Shown: positions 27,643-36,237 of the stretch, piece after piece
Layout: the number at the start of each line of letters is the position of its first letter
Numbering within the stretch: the stretch's first letter is position 1
NCBI RefSeq assembly: GCF_016648105.1
Contig: NZ_JACVVE010000001.1
Location: 248,001 to 312,000, forward strand
Reading direction: 5' to 3'
Origin: Pseudomonas sp. S31
GTDB taxonomy: Bacteria; Pseudomonadota; Gammaproteobacteria; Pseudomonadales; Pseudomonadaceae
DNA: 64,000 bases
Made by a program: the position numbers and the translations under genes
The notes under the pieces: model-generated
The model's database searches: none
Told to the model about the DNA's origin: nothing
What the model saw: the letters and a program-made list of their open reading frames with translations, nothing else

Positions 27643-29561
27643 GTAACTTTGAAACCCTGCGCTATGAGGTAGAGGGCGGCATCGCACATGTGATGCTCGA
27701 CCGCCCGGAAAGGCTGAATGCCCTGGGAAAAGCGGCACTGGACGAGATCAATGTCGCCATGGACCTGGCCGAAGAGGACTCGGCAGTCAAGGCCATCATC
27801 ATCAGCGGCAATGGCAAGGCTTTCTCTTCAGGATTCGATCTGAAAGAGCAAATGCAAGCCCGCCCGGAAGGTGCAGCAGCCTGGCGTCAGATTCTCGCAA
27901 GGGACTTTTCCACGACCATGCGTTTCTGGGATTGTCCGAAACCCACCATTGCCGCTGTTCATGGCGCATGCCTTGCAGGAGCGTTTGAAATCGCGCTGGC
28001 CTGTGACATCACCATCGCTTGCGAGGACGCCACGTTCGGCGAACCAGAGCTGAAATTCGGCGCGGGTATCGTGACGATGTTGCTGCCTTGGATGATCGGA
28101 CCCAAGCAGGCCAAGGAGATCATCTTGTGCGGGGTGGATGATATCCCTGCAGACGAAGCCAGGCGCCTGGGTATCGTCAACAGGGTCGTGCCGAACGGCA
28201 AGCATCTGGAAGAAGCCATCAAGGTCGCACATACCATTGCAGTCATCGATCCGGCCCTGATGAAGGCGACCAAGAAGGCCATCAACTTGAGCGTCGAGGC
28301 GATGGGTCTCAAAGGGGCGCTCCAGCAGGCGCTGGACATCGACCATGCCATCGAATCGAAAGGTTCTCCGGATAAGCGAGCGTTCATGGACATCGCCCGC
28401 GAAGGTGGACTCAAGGCGGCCCTGGCCTGGCGAAACCAGCGATTTCGAGGGCCACGCGCATCCCTGCTGCCGAGCGACTCGCTGCCTGACTCTCTGGGCT
28501 CGGCTAACGACACATTTCAGGCGATGGTCCTGCGCAAAGGCGCGGACGGATTCACCTCCAACCTCGAGCAGCTGACGTTTGCCGACCTGCCCGAAGAAGA
28601 CACCCTGGTGCAGCTTGAATACTCAACGCTGAACTACAAGGACGCGCTGGCGATTACGGGCTCAGGCCCCATCGTGAAAAGTTGGCCCCTGGTTTCCGGC
28701 ATCGATTTCGCCGGCACCGTGGTGGAGACCTCCCACCCGCGACTCAAGCCTGGGCAGAAGGTTGTACTGACCGGCTGGGGGGTGGGTGAGAAGCATTGGG
28801 GCGGCCACAGCCAGTACCAGAGGGTCAAGGGCGACTGGCTCGTTCCGCTGCCTGCGAACCTCAGTACCAAGCAGGCCATGATGTTTGGCACCGCCGGCCT
28901 CACCGGGATGTTGTGCGTCAACGCACTACGTGATGCCGGCGTCCGACCAGAGGCCGGGCCGATTCTGGTGACCGGCGCCGCTGGCGGAGTGGGCAGCGTC
29001 GCGATAGCGATACTCTCGCACCTCGGCTATTCGGTGACAGCGCTGATCAATCACCCCGAGAAAGCGGACTATGTTCGGGCACTCGGGGCCACGCAAGTGA
29101 TCGATGATGCGGCCTGGGCGGATCAGCGCAAAGCGCTGGAGTCGCAGTGCTGGGCAGGCGCCATCGATGCCGTAGGATCCGGCGTGCTCGCTCGGGTCCT
29201 GTCGCAGATGAATTATGGCGGAGTGGTAGCGGCGTGCGGGCTGGCGGGCGGCTCGGACTTGCCCACCTCGGTGATGCCGTTCATCTTGCGGGGCGTTCGG
29301 CTGATCGGGGTGGATTCGGTCTCGATCGACTACGAGGCCCGTTTGAAAGCCTGGTCTGATGCAATCGATTCGATGCCAACCCATCTGCTCGAGATGATCA
29401 GCGCAAAAGTGCTGCCCCTGGTGAATCTGAAAACCTCGGCAGAAGCGATGCTGGCCGGGAAACTATCCGGACGCATCGTCATCGACGTGAATGCACAGTC
29501 TCGCGTGAACGAAGAGACGCCAAGACCTCAGCGCTCGATCCTGACTGCCGTCAAAGGTTGA
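27639..29561 (+). CDS. Fused enoyl-CoA hydratase / acrylyl-CoA reductase
   Basis: A 640-residue protein made of two complete enzymes. Residues 1-265 form a crotonase: the oxyanion-hole segment GKAFSSGFDL near 59-68, and both catalytic glutamates, E117 (LAGAFEIALACD) and E137 (FGEPELKFG), are present. A roughly 20-residue linker rich in Ser and Pro (271-290) leads to a full AcuI-type MDR reductase (291-615) with [26 protein letters not shown] and the NADPH turn TGAAGGVGS at 445-453. No stop or frame change lies at the joint. It could interconvert 3-hydroxypropionyl-CoA and acrylyl-CoA and reduce the latter to propionyl-CoA. The domain order repeats the last two parts of propionyl-CoA synthase. 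Confidence 0.88.
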   Translation: MSNFETLRYEVEGGIAHVMLDRPERLNALGKAALDEINVAMDLAEEDSAVKAIIISGNGKAFSSGFDLKEQMQARPEGAAAWRQILARDFSTTMRFWDCPKPTIAAVHGACLAGAFEIALACDITIACEDATFGEPELKFGAGIVTMLLPWMIGPKQAKEIILCGVDDIPADEARRLGIVNRVVPNGKHLEEAIKVAHTIAVIDPALMKATKKAINLSVEAMGLKGALQQALDIDHAIESKGSPDKRAFMDIAREGGLKAALAWRNQRFRGPRASLLPSDSLPDSLGSANDTFQAMVLRKGADGFTSNLEQLTFADLPEEDTLVQLEYSTLNYKDALAITGSGPIVKSWPLVSGIDFAGTVVETSHPRLKPGQKVVLTGWGVGEKHWGGHSQYQRVKGDWLVPLPANLSTKQAMMFGTAGLTGMLCVNALRDAGVRPEAGPILVTGAAGGVGSVAIAILSHLGYSVTALINHPEKADYVRALGATQVIDDAAWADQRKALESQCWAGAIDAVGSGVLARVLSQMNYGGVVAACGLAGGSDLPTSVMPFILRGVRLIGVDSVSIDYEARLKAWSDAIDSMPTHLLEMISAKVLPLVNLKTSAEAMLAGKLSGRIVIDVNAQSRVNEETPRPQRSILTAVKG

Positions 29562-29576
29562 GCCAGGGTATCAGCG

Positions 29577-29611
29577 AAGCCTGGCACACCGCGCGCCAGG
29601 CTTGGCTTTTG
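29577..29611 (+). terminator. Terminator of the atoE-ligase-fusion operon
   Basis: A perfect 9-bp stem (AAGCCTGGC / GCCAGGCTT) with a 9-nt loop, followed by GGCTTTT, starts 16 bp after the fusion gene. It also lies just beyond the 3' end of the convergent LysR gene. Confidence 0.7.
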
Positions 29612-29626
29612 AAAAAGACGAACAGA

Positions 29627-30520
29627 TCACGGATGGTCGGAAAGGCGCTCCACGATCCAGTCAATGAACAATCGCACACGAGCATTCAATTGCTTGTTTG
29701 GCGGGTAGATGACAGAGATTGGAATTGTGGTGTTGGTATGGTCTGCAAGGATTGGGACTAGCGTCCCGGCTTCAAGCAGCCGAGCAACTACAGCGGCATG
29801 GGTCTGCCCTATACCGAGCCCGTTGACGAGCATGCTGATGTGGCTCGCACTGTCGTTCGCTGCAACGTCGTAGCGGGAGATGAGCTGCTCTGCACCTCGC
29901 TTTCGGAAACGCAAAGGCCATACCTCGCCGTTTGCGGCACTGAAATAGCCTACCAGCCGATGATCGTCCAGATCAGCGGGAGAGCACGGTGTACCGTAAT
30001 GCTCTAGGTATCCAGGGCTTGCACACGTCACCAGTTGGTCCTTGAACAGCGTCTTGGCGACCAGCGATGAATCGGCCAACTGCCCGGCGCGGATCACGCA
30101 GTCGACGCCCTCCTCGATCAGGTTGACCGGACGGTCGCTGATGCCCAGTGCCAGCTGGATATGCGGGTGGCGATCCCTGAACTCGCTCAGTACCGGGAGC
30201 AAAATGAACTGAGCCAGCGACGAGTGCAAATCGACACGAAGCCGCCCTCGTGATGCGGCGCCCATGTCACGCAGGTGCATCTCTGCCTCGTCCAGCCGAG
30301 CCACCAGTTGGCTGACCTTCCGGTAGTACTCGGCACCCTCCATCGTCAACGTGACGGCGCGAGTGGTCCTCTGCAAGAGCTTGGTTCCCAGATGCTGCTC
30401 GAGCTCCTGCAGGGCTTTGCTCACAGACGAGCGGGGCATGCCCAAGTGCGCGGCCGCCTTGGTGAACGAACGCGTCTCGACGATTCGTTGGAAAGCGCGA
30501 ATTGCAGTCAGATGATCCAT
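29627..30520 (-). CDS. LysR-family transcriptional regulator
   Basis: A 297-residue LysR regulator of the large DsdC/AaeR-like group: MDHLTAIRAFQRIVETRSFT, HTH helix MPRSSVSKALQELE, then an effector domain beginning GRLRVDLHSSLAQ. It converges on the fusion-gene operon and is divergent from the nitroreductase-family gene, with about 120 bp between the starts. It probably controls that gene, not the acrylate genes. Confidence 0.86.
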   Translation of the reverse strand: MDHLTAIRAFQRIVETRSFTKAAAHLGMPRSSVSKALQELEQHLGTKLLQRTTRAVTLTMEGAEYYRKVSQLVARLDEAEMHLRDMGAASRGRLRVDLHSSLAQFILLPVLSEFRDRHPHIQLALGISDRPVNLIEEGVDCVIRAGQLADSSLVAKTLFKDQLVTCASPGYLEHYGTPCSPADLDDHRLVGYFSAANGEVWPLRFRKRGAEQLISRYDVAANDSASHISMLVNGLGIGQTHAAVVARLLEAGTLVPILADHTNTTIPISVIYPPNKQLNARVRLFIDWIVERLSDHP

Positions 30521-30642
30521 GGGGGGATTGTATTGGCTGCACAGCTATTGTCCACAGCTGTGAATTATGTAGTCGGATTTCGGTGGCTTATCTTGCTCGC
30601 CAGGCGCGATAACCTGTGGTCAATCTTATTCGGAGTTCCCAG

Positions 30643-31491
30643 ATGACCGAGCTTACTCACACTCACGCCGATCTACTTCAGCAACGCTACGGCAACCAGC
30701 TGAAACCTGAGAAAATCATCATGACCCCGGTAGTCGAAGCCATGCTGCGTCACAAGTCCGTGCGGACTTTCCTGCCGGACGCACTGCCTGAAGGTGCTAT
30801 CGAAACGTTGGTCGCGGCCGCGCAGTCGGCATCGACATCCTCAGCGCTGAACCAATGGAGCCTGGTAGCGGTAACGGATGTGGCCCTGAAGAACGAAATC
30901 CATGACACCGTTGCTCGGGAAGTGAAGGTTGATCGCATCCCCTGGATCCTCGAAGCCCCGGCGCTGCTCCTGTGGGTCGCGGACGCGTCCCGCTCGGCAG
31001 GCATTACCCGTGATCTTGGTGACGAGCCGTTGGTACTGGACTACCTGGACTCGTTCCTGATGGCATCTGTCGACGCTTCGCTTGCTGCGCAAAATGCAGC
31101 GCTGGCAGCCGAGTCGATGGGGCTGGGTATCGTCTTCCTGGGCGTGATGCGAAATATCGCAAAAGAGCTGGCAACGATGATCAACCTGCCTGACCACGCC
31201 TTCGTAAGCTTCGGCATGGCCTTGGGCCGTCCTGACGCTGAGCGTACCAGCGCTATTCGCCCGCGCCCCGCTCAGCCAGTGGTTCTGCACTACAATCGTT
31301 ACAATCAGGAAGGCTACTGCGACTACGTGGAAGATTACGAACAGGCGGTCAGTGAGTTCCGCACCCAGCAGAACATGGCAGCGAAAACCTGGAAGGGAGC
31401 CCTGCACAACTCCATGACCAGCATGCAATACCTGGGTGGCCGCAAGGCGTTGCACGAGATGGTTGTAGAGAAGGGTTTCAAGCTTCTTTGA
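30643..31491 (+). CDS. Nitroreductase-family NADPH-dependent flavoprotein (NfsA/Frp-like)
   Basis: A 282-residue FMN flavoprotein; I chose the ATG at 30643 (MTELTHTHAD), which has GGAG upstream, over 30616. HKSVRTFLPDALPEG and AAQSASTSSALNQWSLVAV are the FMN-phosphate-binding blocks of the NfsA group, and SMGLGIVFLGVMRN lies in the dimer core. Such enzymes reduce nitro compounds, quinones or chromate with NADPH. A divergent LysR gene suggests induction by its substrate or by redox stress. Its 3' end overlaps that of the DUF971 gene by 14 bp. Confidence 0.84.
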   Translation: MTELTHTHADLLQQRYGNQLKPEKIIMTPVVEAMLRHKSVRTFLPDALPEGAIETLVAAAQSASTSSALNQWSLVAVTDVALKNEIHDTVAREVKVDRIPWILEAPALLLWVADASRSAGITRDLGDEPLVLDYLDSFLMASVDASLAAQNAALAAESMGLGIVFLGVMRNIAKELATMINLPDHAFVSFGMALGRPDAERTSAIRPRPAQPVVLHYNRYNQEGYCDYVEDYEQAVSEFRTQQNMAAKTWKGALHNSMTSMQYLGGRKALHEMVVEKGFKLL

Positions 31492-31762
31492 AGAGATCGC
31501 GCAGGTAGCCCCAGGGGTAGATACCCCGCTCATGCCCATCGCTGAACACCAGCTGCACACCGTAACCCTGCGCCACCACACACTCGACGCGAACGTCCTC
31601 CATCACCAGCGACACCCTCCCCTGCAAGCGTGCCGCTCGGCACTGCGAGCAGGGGCAGGCGCCACGCAACCGCGCATGGCTGATGACCCCCTCGACATCC
31701 GCCCACTGCAAGGCCAATTGCCCAGTACTGCGGTGGTTGCGGATCTTGCTGGGGGCCTTCAT
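31478..31762 (-). CDS. DUF971 (GBBH-like N-terminal domain) protein
   Basis: A 94-residue protein made only of the DUF971 domain: LQWADVEGVISHARLRGACP, CSQCRAA, then a strand-rich part ending GHERGIYPWGYLRDLF. The CPCSQCR cysteines and a conserved His suggest Zn or Fe-S-linked binding. The domain occurs at the start of gamma-butyrobetaine hydroxylase and beside Fe-S assembly factors. Last gene of the eight-gene GntR operon, where it overlaps the HEAT gene by 1 bp. It may serve the ferredoxin or flavoprotein. Confidence 0.78.
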   Translation of the reverse strand: MKAPSKIRNHRSTGQLALQWADVEGVISHARLRGACPCSQCRAARLQGRVSLVMEDVRVECVVAQGYGVQLVFSDGHERGIYPWGYLRDLFKEA

Positions 31763-32727
31763 CAGGCCGCCCCACGCAATTGCGCCAAGGCGATGCGCAC
31801 CGCCTTGCGCACTTCCGGGTCGCTGTCGGCCTCGGCCGCCTGCAGCGCCAACAAGGCACCGCCCTGGCCCAACTCGCCAAGCGCCAGAGCGGCCTCCTTG
31901 CGCAGATTAGCGATGCCATGCTGGAGCAATTCGGCCAACGGGCCCAACGCAGCGGCATGGCGTAGGCGGCCCAGGGAGCGGGCGGCGCGCAAGCGCACCT
32001 GCCAGAAGTCGTCGCCCAGTGCTTCGACCAAGGCCGTGCCGGCGTTCTCATGACCCACCTTGCCCAACGTCGTAGCGGCTTCCTCGCGCACCTGCCAGGC
32101 GGGGTCATGCAATGCGCCAACCAATGCCGGCAGAACGGTGAGGTCGCGCGCCAGGCCCAAAGCGCCAATTGCTGCACGGCGCACCTCGGTGTCGGGTTCG
32201 TGCTCAGCGAGCTTCGCCAGAGCGGGCAGCGCAGGCTCATGCTTGAGCCAGCCGAGAATACCAACGGCCTCGCGTCGAACCGCAGGGTCCTGGTCCTCCA
32301 GCGCCAGCAAGGCAGGTCTCGCTGCATCCTCCATGCGCAGCTCACGCAACGCACGCAAGGCACTGGCACGGACGAAAGCATCGGCATGGCCGGCCCACGG
32401 TAGGATCAACTCACCGGCTTTCAGGCTCTTGAGTTCGCTGAGGCTTTGCGCAGCAGCCAGGCGCACCGCGTCGGCACTATCGACCAGCGCGGCGCACAAG
32501 GCCTGTACCACCTCAGGTTCCTCCCAGGCTTCCAGCAGGCGCGCGGCCTCGGCACGCACTTCCTCGGCGCCATCGACCAACAGGGCATCGGTCAACCACG
32601 GCAAGGCGTCGGGGTCTTCCAGGTCGGCCAGCTCGATCAAGGCGATGCGCCGCACACCCGCGTCGCCGGCTTCGAGGCGTGGCAGCAGTTGGGTGATTTC
32701 CGGATTGTCGGTGCTTCGTTCGGTCAT
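31762..32727 (-). CDS. HEAT-repeat protein
   Basis: A 321-residue soluble protein built almost entirely of about nine alpha-helical HEAT/PBS-lyase-type repeats of 30-32 residues (for example DAVRLAAAQSLSELK, DPAVRREAVGILGWLK, DPAWQVREEAATTLGKVG). These make a superhelical scaffold for protein binding. No catalytic signature was seen. It overlaps the ABC ATPase gene by 4 bp and is followed by the DUF971 gene, so it belongs to the operon; a role in assembling or regulating the redox pair is a guess. Confidence 0.82.
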   Translation of the reverse strand: MTERSTDNPEITQLLPRLEAGDAGVRRIALIELADLEDPDALPWLTDALLVDGAEEVRAEAARLLEAWEEPEVVQALCAALVDSADAVRLAAAQSLSELKSLKAGELILPWAGHADAFVRASALRALRELRMEDAARPALLALEDQDPAVRREAVGILGWLKHEPALPALAKLAEHEPDTEVRRAAIGALGLARDLTVLPALVGALHDPAWQVREEAATTLGKVGHENAGTALVEALGDDFWQVRLRAARSLGRLRHAAALGPLAELLQHGIANLRKEAALALGELGQGGALLALQAAEADSDPEVRKAVRIALAQLRGAA

Positions 32728-33575
32728 AGCGCGATCCTTAACGGTGGATAGTCGGAGGCTGGCAGGCCTAGCGGTGTCAGACGCGGTAGTTCGCGGCCTT
32801 CTTCATGGCTCAGCAAGGCCAGGCAATGGCGTTTCAGATGGGTGAACTCAGGGCTGGTCAGCAAGCCGGAACGACGCGGGCGCGCAAAGTCCAGGCGCAG
32901 GTCCTCGATGAAACGACCGGGGCGTGGGCTCATCACCAGGATGCGGTCGGCCAGGAACAGGGCTTCGTCGATATCGTGGGTGACGAATACCACGGTGGTG
33001 CGGATGCGTGACCAGATATCCAGCAACAGCTCCTGCATGCGCGAACGGGTTTGCGCATCCAGGGCGCCGAAAGGTTCGTCCATTAGCAGCAGGCGCGGGC
33101 GATTGATCAGCACGCGGGCGATCTCGGCACGCTGCTGCATGCCCCCGGACAACTGGCTGGGCCAGCGCTCGGTGAAATCGGCCAAACCCACCAGCTGCAA
33201 CATCTCGCGTGCCTGCTGGCGGCGCTCGGCCTTGCCCAGCCCCTGCATCTTCAAGCCGAAGGCGACGTTGTCGAGGATACTGCGCCAGGGCAGCAAGGTA
33301 TGGTGCTGGAACACCATGCCGCGCTGCGGCGACGGCCCGGCAATGGCCTGGCCATCCACGCTCAGCTCGCCACTGCTGGGCACCAGATGCCCGGCCAGGG
33401 CACCGAGCAAGGTCGATTTGCCACAGCCGGACGGCCCCAGGATGCAGACGAACTCCCCCGGTTCCACCTTGAAACTCAGGCGTTGCACTGCCTCGAACGC
33501 CTCATGGCCGTGCCCCAACCGAATCGACAGGCCATGCCCATCGATTCGCCCAGGCACCTGCTGATTACGCTTCAT
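32724..33575 (-). CDS. ABC transporter ATPase, nitrate/sulfonate/taurine type
   Basis: A 283-residue ATPase starting MKRNQQVPGRIDGHGLSIRL at 33575. Walker A is GPSGCGKST, the signature LSGGMQQR, Walker B LLLMDEPFGALD and the H-loop FVTHDIDEAL. The GMVFQHHTLLPW Q-loop and LDAQTR are typical of the SsuB/TauB/NrtD group. The last 40 residues (SPEFTHLKRHCLALL onward) are longer than usual. It overlaps the permease gene by 1 bp. Together with the permease and binding protein it forms a complete importer. Confidence 0.9.
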   Translation of the reverse strand: MKRNQQVPGRIDGHGLSIRLGHGHEAFEAVQRLSFKVEPGEFVCILGPSGCGKSTLLGALAGHLVPSSGELSVDGQAIAGPSPQRGMVFQHHTLLPWRSILDNVAFGLKMQGLGKAERRQQAREMLQLVGLADFTERWPSQLSGGMQQRAEIARVLINRPRLLLMDEPFGALDAQTRSRMQELLLDIWSRIRTTVVFVTHDIDEALFLADRILVMSPRPGRFIEDLRLDFARPRRSGLLTSPEFTHLKRHCLALLSHEEGRELPRLTPLGLPASDYPPLRIAL

Positions 33576-34357
33576 CAACCGGCCCTCCGCACACGATACC
33601 AGGGCGTAGCCAGTGCTCCGAGGCGTTTGACCAGCGCACTGCTGCCCATGCCCAACACGCCGATCAACAACATGCCGACGATGATGTCCGGGTAGTTCTG
33701 CAAGGTGTACGACTCCCAGGTGTAGTAACCGATGCCGAACTGCCCGGCGATCATCTCGGCCGTGACCAGGCAGAACCACGAGGTGCCCATGCCGATAGCC
33801 AGGCCGGTGACGATGCTCGGCAACGCCCCGGGCAGTATCACTTCGCGCAGGATCGCCCAGCGCCCGGCACCGAGGCTGCGCGCCGAGGCCACCAGCCGCG
33901 GGTCGACGGCCTCCGCGCCATGCACGGTGTTGAGCAGGATCGGAAACAACGCACCGGTGAAGGTGATGAACACCATCGACAGTTCAGACGACGGAAACAT
34001 CAGTATCGCCAGCGGGATCCACGCTACCGCCGGAATCGGGCGCAGCACTTCGAGTGGCGGCAGCAGAATATCCTCGGCCCATTTCGAGCGGCCGATCAGC
34101 AGCCCCAAGGCCACGCCAAGCAATGCCGCCGCCGCATAACCTGCAAACACACGCGACAGGCTGCTGCCCAGGTGCGCCAGCAGGGTGCTGGCGGTCAGCA
34201 ACTGCCAGGCTGCGTCCAGCACCGCTTGCGGTGTGGGAACATAGGTGAAGGTCAGCAAGCCGAGGTCCAGCTTGCCGCTGGCCGCCACCTGCCAAAACAG
34301 CAGGCAAGCCAGCAGCGAAACCAGGCGCACGGGCCAACGCTTGAAGTCGCGGGTCAT
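33575..34357 (-). CDS. ABC transporter permease, nitrate/sulfonate/taurine type
   Basis: A 260-residue inner-membrane protein with six predicted helices. The coupling-helix EAA motif reads ASARSLGAGRWAILREVILPGALPSI, and PPLEVLRPIPAVAWIPLAIL is characteristic of the SsuC/TauC family. It lies 15 bp downstream of the binding-protein gene. A single permease gene implies a homodimer. Confidence 0.9.
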   Translation of the reverse strand: MTRDFKRWPVRLVSLLACLLFWQVAASGKLDLGLLTFTYVPTPQAVLDAAWQLLTASTLLAHLGSSLSRVFAGYAAAALLGVALGLLIGRSKWAEDILLPPLEVLRPIPAVAWIPLAILMFPSSELSMVFITFTGALFPILLNTVHGAEAVDPRLVASARSLGAGRWAILREVILPGALPSIVTGLAIGMGTSWFCLVTAEMIAGQFGIGYYTWESYTLQNYPDIIVGMLLIGVLGMGSSALVKRLGALATPWYRVRRAG

Positions 34358-34372
34358 GTCGGTGCCTCCGGA

Positions 34373-35779
34373 TCAGCGCTGGGCGACCAGTTTCTGGTTG
34401 GCACTGACGAAGTCCAGCGCTTCACCGCCATGGGCCTTGGCGTACTGCTCGGCCTGGTCCTTGAGCAGGAATGCAGCCAGCTCGCCCTTGGCGTTGCGCA
34501 CGAACCAGGCCTGGTTGGCGAGCAGCTTGATGCCGCTGTCGGCAGCCTGGGCATAGATCGCACGGATGTCCTTGCCTTCCTGCTCCAACTGGGCCAGTGC
34601 GCCCAGTGCGGCTTCCGGGGAAGCGTAATGGCGTACCTTGTCTTCACCGCGCACCCAGATCTGCGCCAGGCGGCTGAAGTCGGTGATCGGCTTGCCAGTG
34701 AGCGCGTCGTTGGCCTTGAGTGGCAGTGGGTCGTAGTTCTTCAGCGCCGTGTCGTAGTCCAGGCCGGCCTGCTCGAAGGCCGCGCGGATGAACTGGTCGT
34801 CGATGAACTGGTCGGTGTCGAGGACACGGTCGGTCTTCTTCAGCAACTTCAACGTCGCAATGGATGTGGCCACCGCCTGGCGATATTCAGGCTTCCAGGT
34901 CAGGTCGCGGGTCTGCAGGCCGAGCGGGCCGTGGAACAGGTAATTGACCTCGGCCTCGATGCCAGTGACTTTCTCGATCAGCTCGCTGTACTTCTCCGGT
35001 TCGGTAGCGATCAGGCGGTCGGCTTCAAGACTGGCGCGCAGGTAGGCGGTGACCACTTCGGGGTACTTCTTCGCATAATCGGCATCGACCAGGGCGCCAT
35101 GGAACGTCGGCGCGTTGGCCTGGGCACCGTCGTAGATCTTGCGAGCAAAGCCACGATTGGGGAACAGCTCGGCGAACGGCACGAAGTCGGCGTGGGCTTC
35201 GATACGGTTGCTGCGCAAGGCGGAGCCCGCGATTTCCGGGGCCTGGGCGATGATCCGCACATCCTTCTGCGGATCCCAGCCCTGGGCTGCCATGGCGCGT
35301 AGCAGCATGCCGTGGGCAGTGGAGGCGAACGGTACGGAGATCGTCTTGCCCTTGAGTTCGGCCAGCGATTGCACTTTCGAGGCTGCCGGTACGACGATGC
35401 CGTTGCCGCTGCCATGGACACTGCCAGACAGCACGCTGATGAACACGCTACGCTTGCCGGCATCCAGGTGCGCAACGCCGTTGAACGAACCGGGGAAGTC
35501 GGCCATGGCGCCGAAGTCGAGCTTGCCGGCGACCATCTCGTTGGTCAGCGGCGCACCGCTGGTGAAGTTCTTCCACTCGACCTGGTAGTGGGCATCCTTG
35601 TACTTGCCGTCGTGCGGCAGGTATTTGTCGAGCAGACCCAGTTCACGGATCAACAGCCCGCCAGTGGCGCAGTTGATCGTGGTGTCCTGGGTGCCGATTG
35701 CAATGCGTATGGTTTCGGCGCTGGCATTCAGGCCAGTGAGCGCCAGCGCAAGGCTGGCCACGGTTGCTACAAGGCGCAT
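34373..35779 (-). CDS. ABC transporter substrate-binding protein
   Basis: A 468-residue exported protein starting MRLVATVASLALALTGLNAS at 35779, with cleavage likely after NASA near residue 21. The mature part starts ETIRIAIGTQDTTINCATGG and shows the type-2 binding fold of NrtA/SsuA proteins (GGLLIRELGLL, GKTISVPFASTAHGML). At roughly 450 mature residues it is much longer than SsuA or TauA (about 300) and closer to NrtA/CmpA, with an extra C-terminal segment. Ligand unknown; sulfur- or nitrogen-containing oxyanions or organosulfonates are possible. Confidence 0.85.
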   Translation of the reverse strand: MRLVATVASLALALTGLNASAETIRIAIGTQDTTINCATGGLLIRELGLLDKYLPHDGKYKDAHYQVEWKNFTSGAPLTNEMVAGKLDFGAMADFPGSFNGVAHLDAGKRSVFISVLSGSVHGSGNGIVVPAASKVQSLAELKGKTISVPFASTAHGMLLRAMAAQGWDPQKDVRIIAQAPEIAGSALRSNRIEAHADFVPFAELFPNRGFARKIYDGAQANAPTFHGALVDADYAKKYPEVVTAYLRASLEADRLIATEPEKYSELIEKVTGIEAEVNYLFHGPLGLQTRDLTWKPEYRQAVATSIATLKLLKKTDRVLDTDQFIDDQFIRAAFEQAGLDYDTALKNYDPLPLKANDALTGKPITDFSRLAQIWVRGEDKVRHYASPEAALGALAQLEQEGKDIRAIYAQAADSGIKLLANQAWFVRNAKGELAAFLLKDQAEQYAKAHGGEALDFVSANQKLVAQR

Positions 35780-35901
35780 GGGTGTTTCCCCTCGAATCGT
35801 TTTGAGTTCTGGAATCGTCTCCGCCGCCCGGCTTGGGTGGTGGGAAACGAGGGGCAGTGCAGGAAGGTGCGTCCGGTGGCTCGCCGGATGGCAGGGATGA
35901 A

Positions 35902-36147
35902 TCAGCGCAGCAGGTACGGGATGTCGACCTTGACGGCGCCAGTGGGGCAGTCTTTCTCGCAGGGCATGCAGTACCAGCACTCGTCGAACGCCATGTAGGC
36001 CTTTTGCGTGGCCGGGTTGATCGCCAGCAGGTCCATCGGGCAGACCTCGACGCACACAGTGCAGCCTTTTTCGGCAATGCACTTGTCTTCATCGATGGTT
36101 ACCGGTGCGCTGCTGCGAAAGAAGATTTCCTGCGGTTGGTGGGCCAT
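35902..36147 (-). CDS. 2[4Fe-4S] ferredoxin, AprB-like
   Basis: An 81-residue ferredoxin starting MAHQPQEIFFRSSAPVTIDE at 36147. Two cluster motifs are visible: CIAEKGCTVCVEVCP and CWYCMPCEKDCP. The first has the longer CxxxxGCxxC spacing known from the beta subunit of adenylylsulfate reductase. It is the natural electron partner of the flavoprotein encoded 90 bp upstream. Cytoplasmic; no signal peptide. Confidence 0.86.
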   Translation of the reverse strand: MAHQPQEIFFRSSAPVTIDEDKCIAEKGCTVCVEVCPMDLLAINPATQKAYMAFDECWYCMPCEKDCPTGAVKVDIPYLLR

Positions 36148-36237
36148 TTCACGGGGTCCTTGGGGGCCTTCTTGGGCACCCTGTTCTAGTGGTTGACACA
36201 TTGCCCTGTGGGGCTTGCCCGGCGGGTGATGTTTCGC

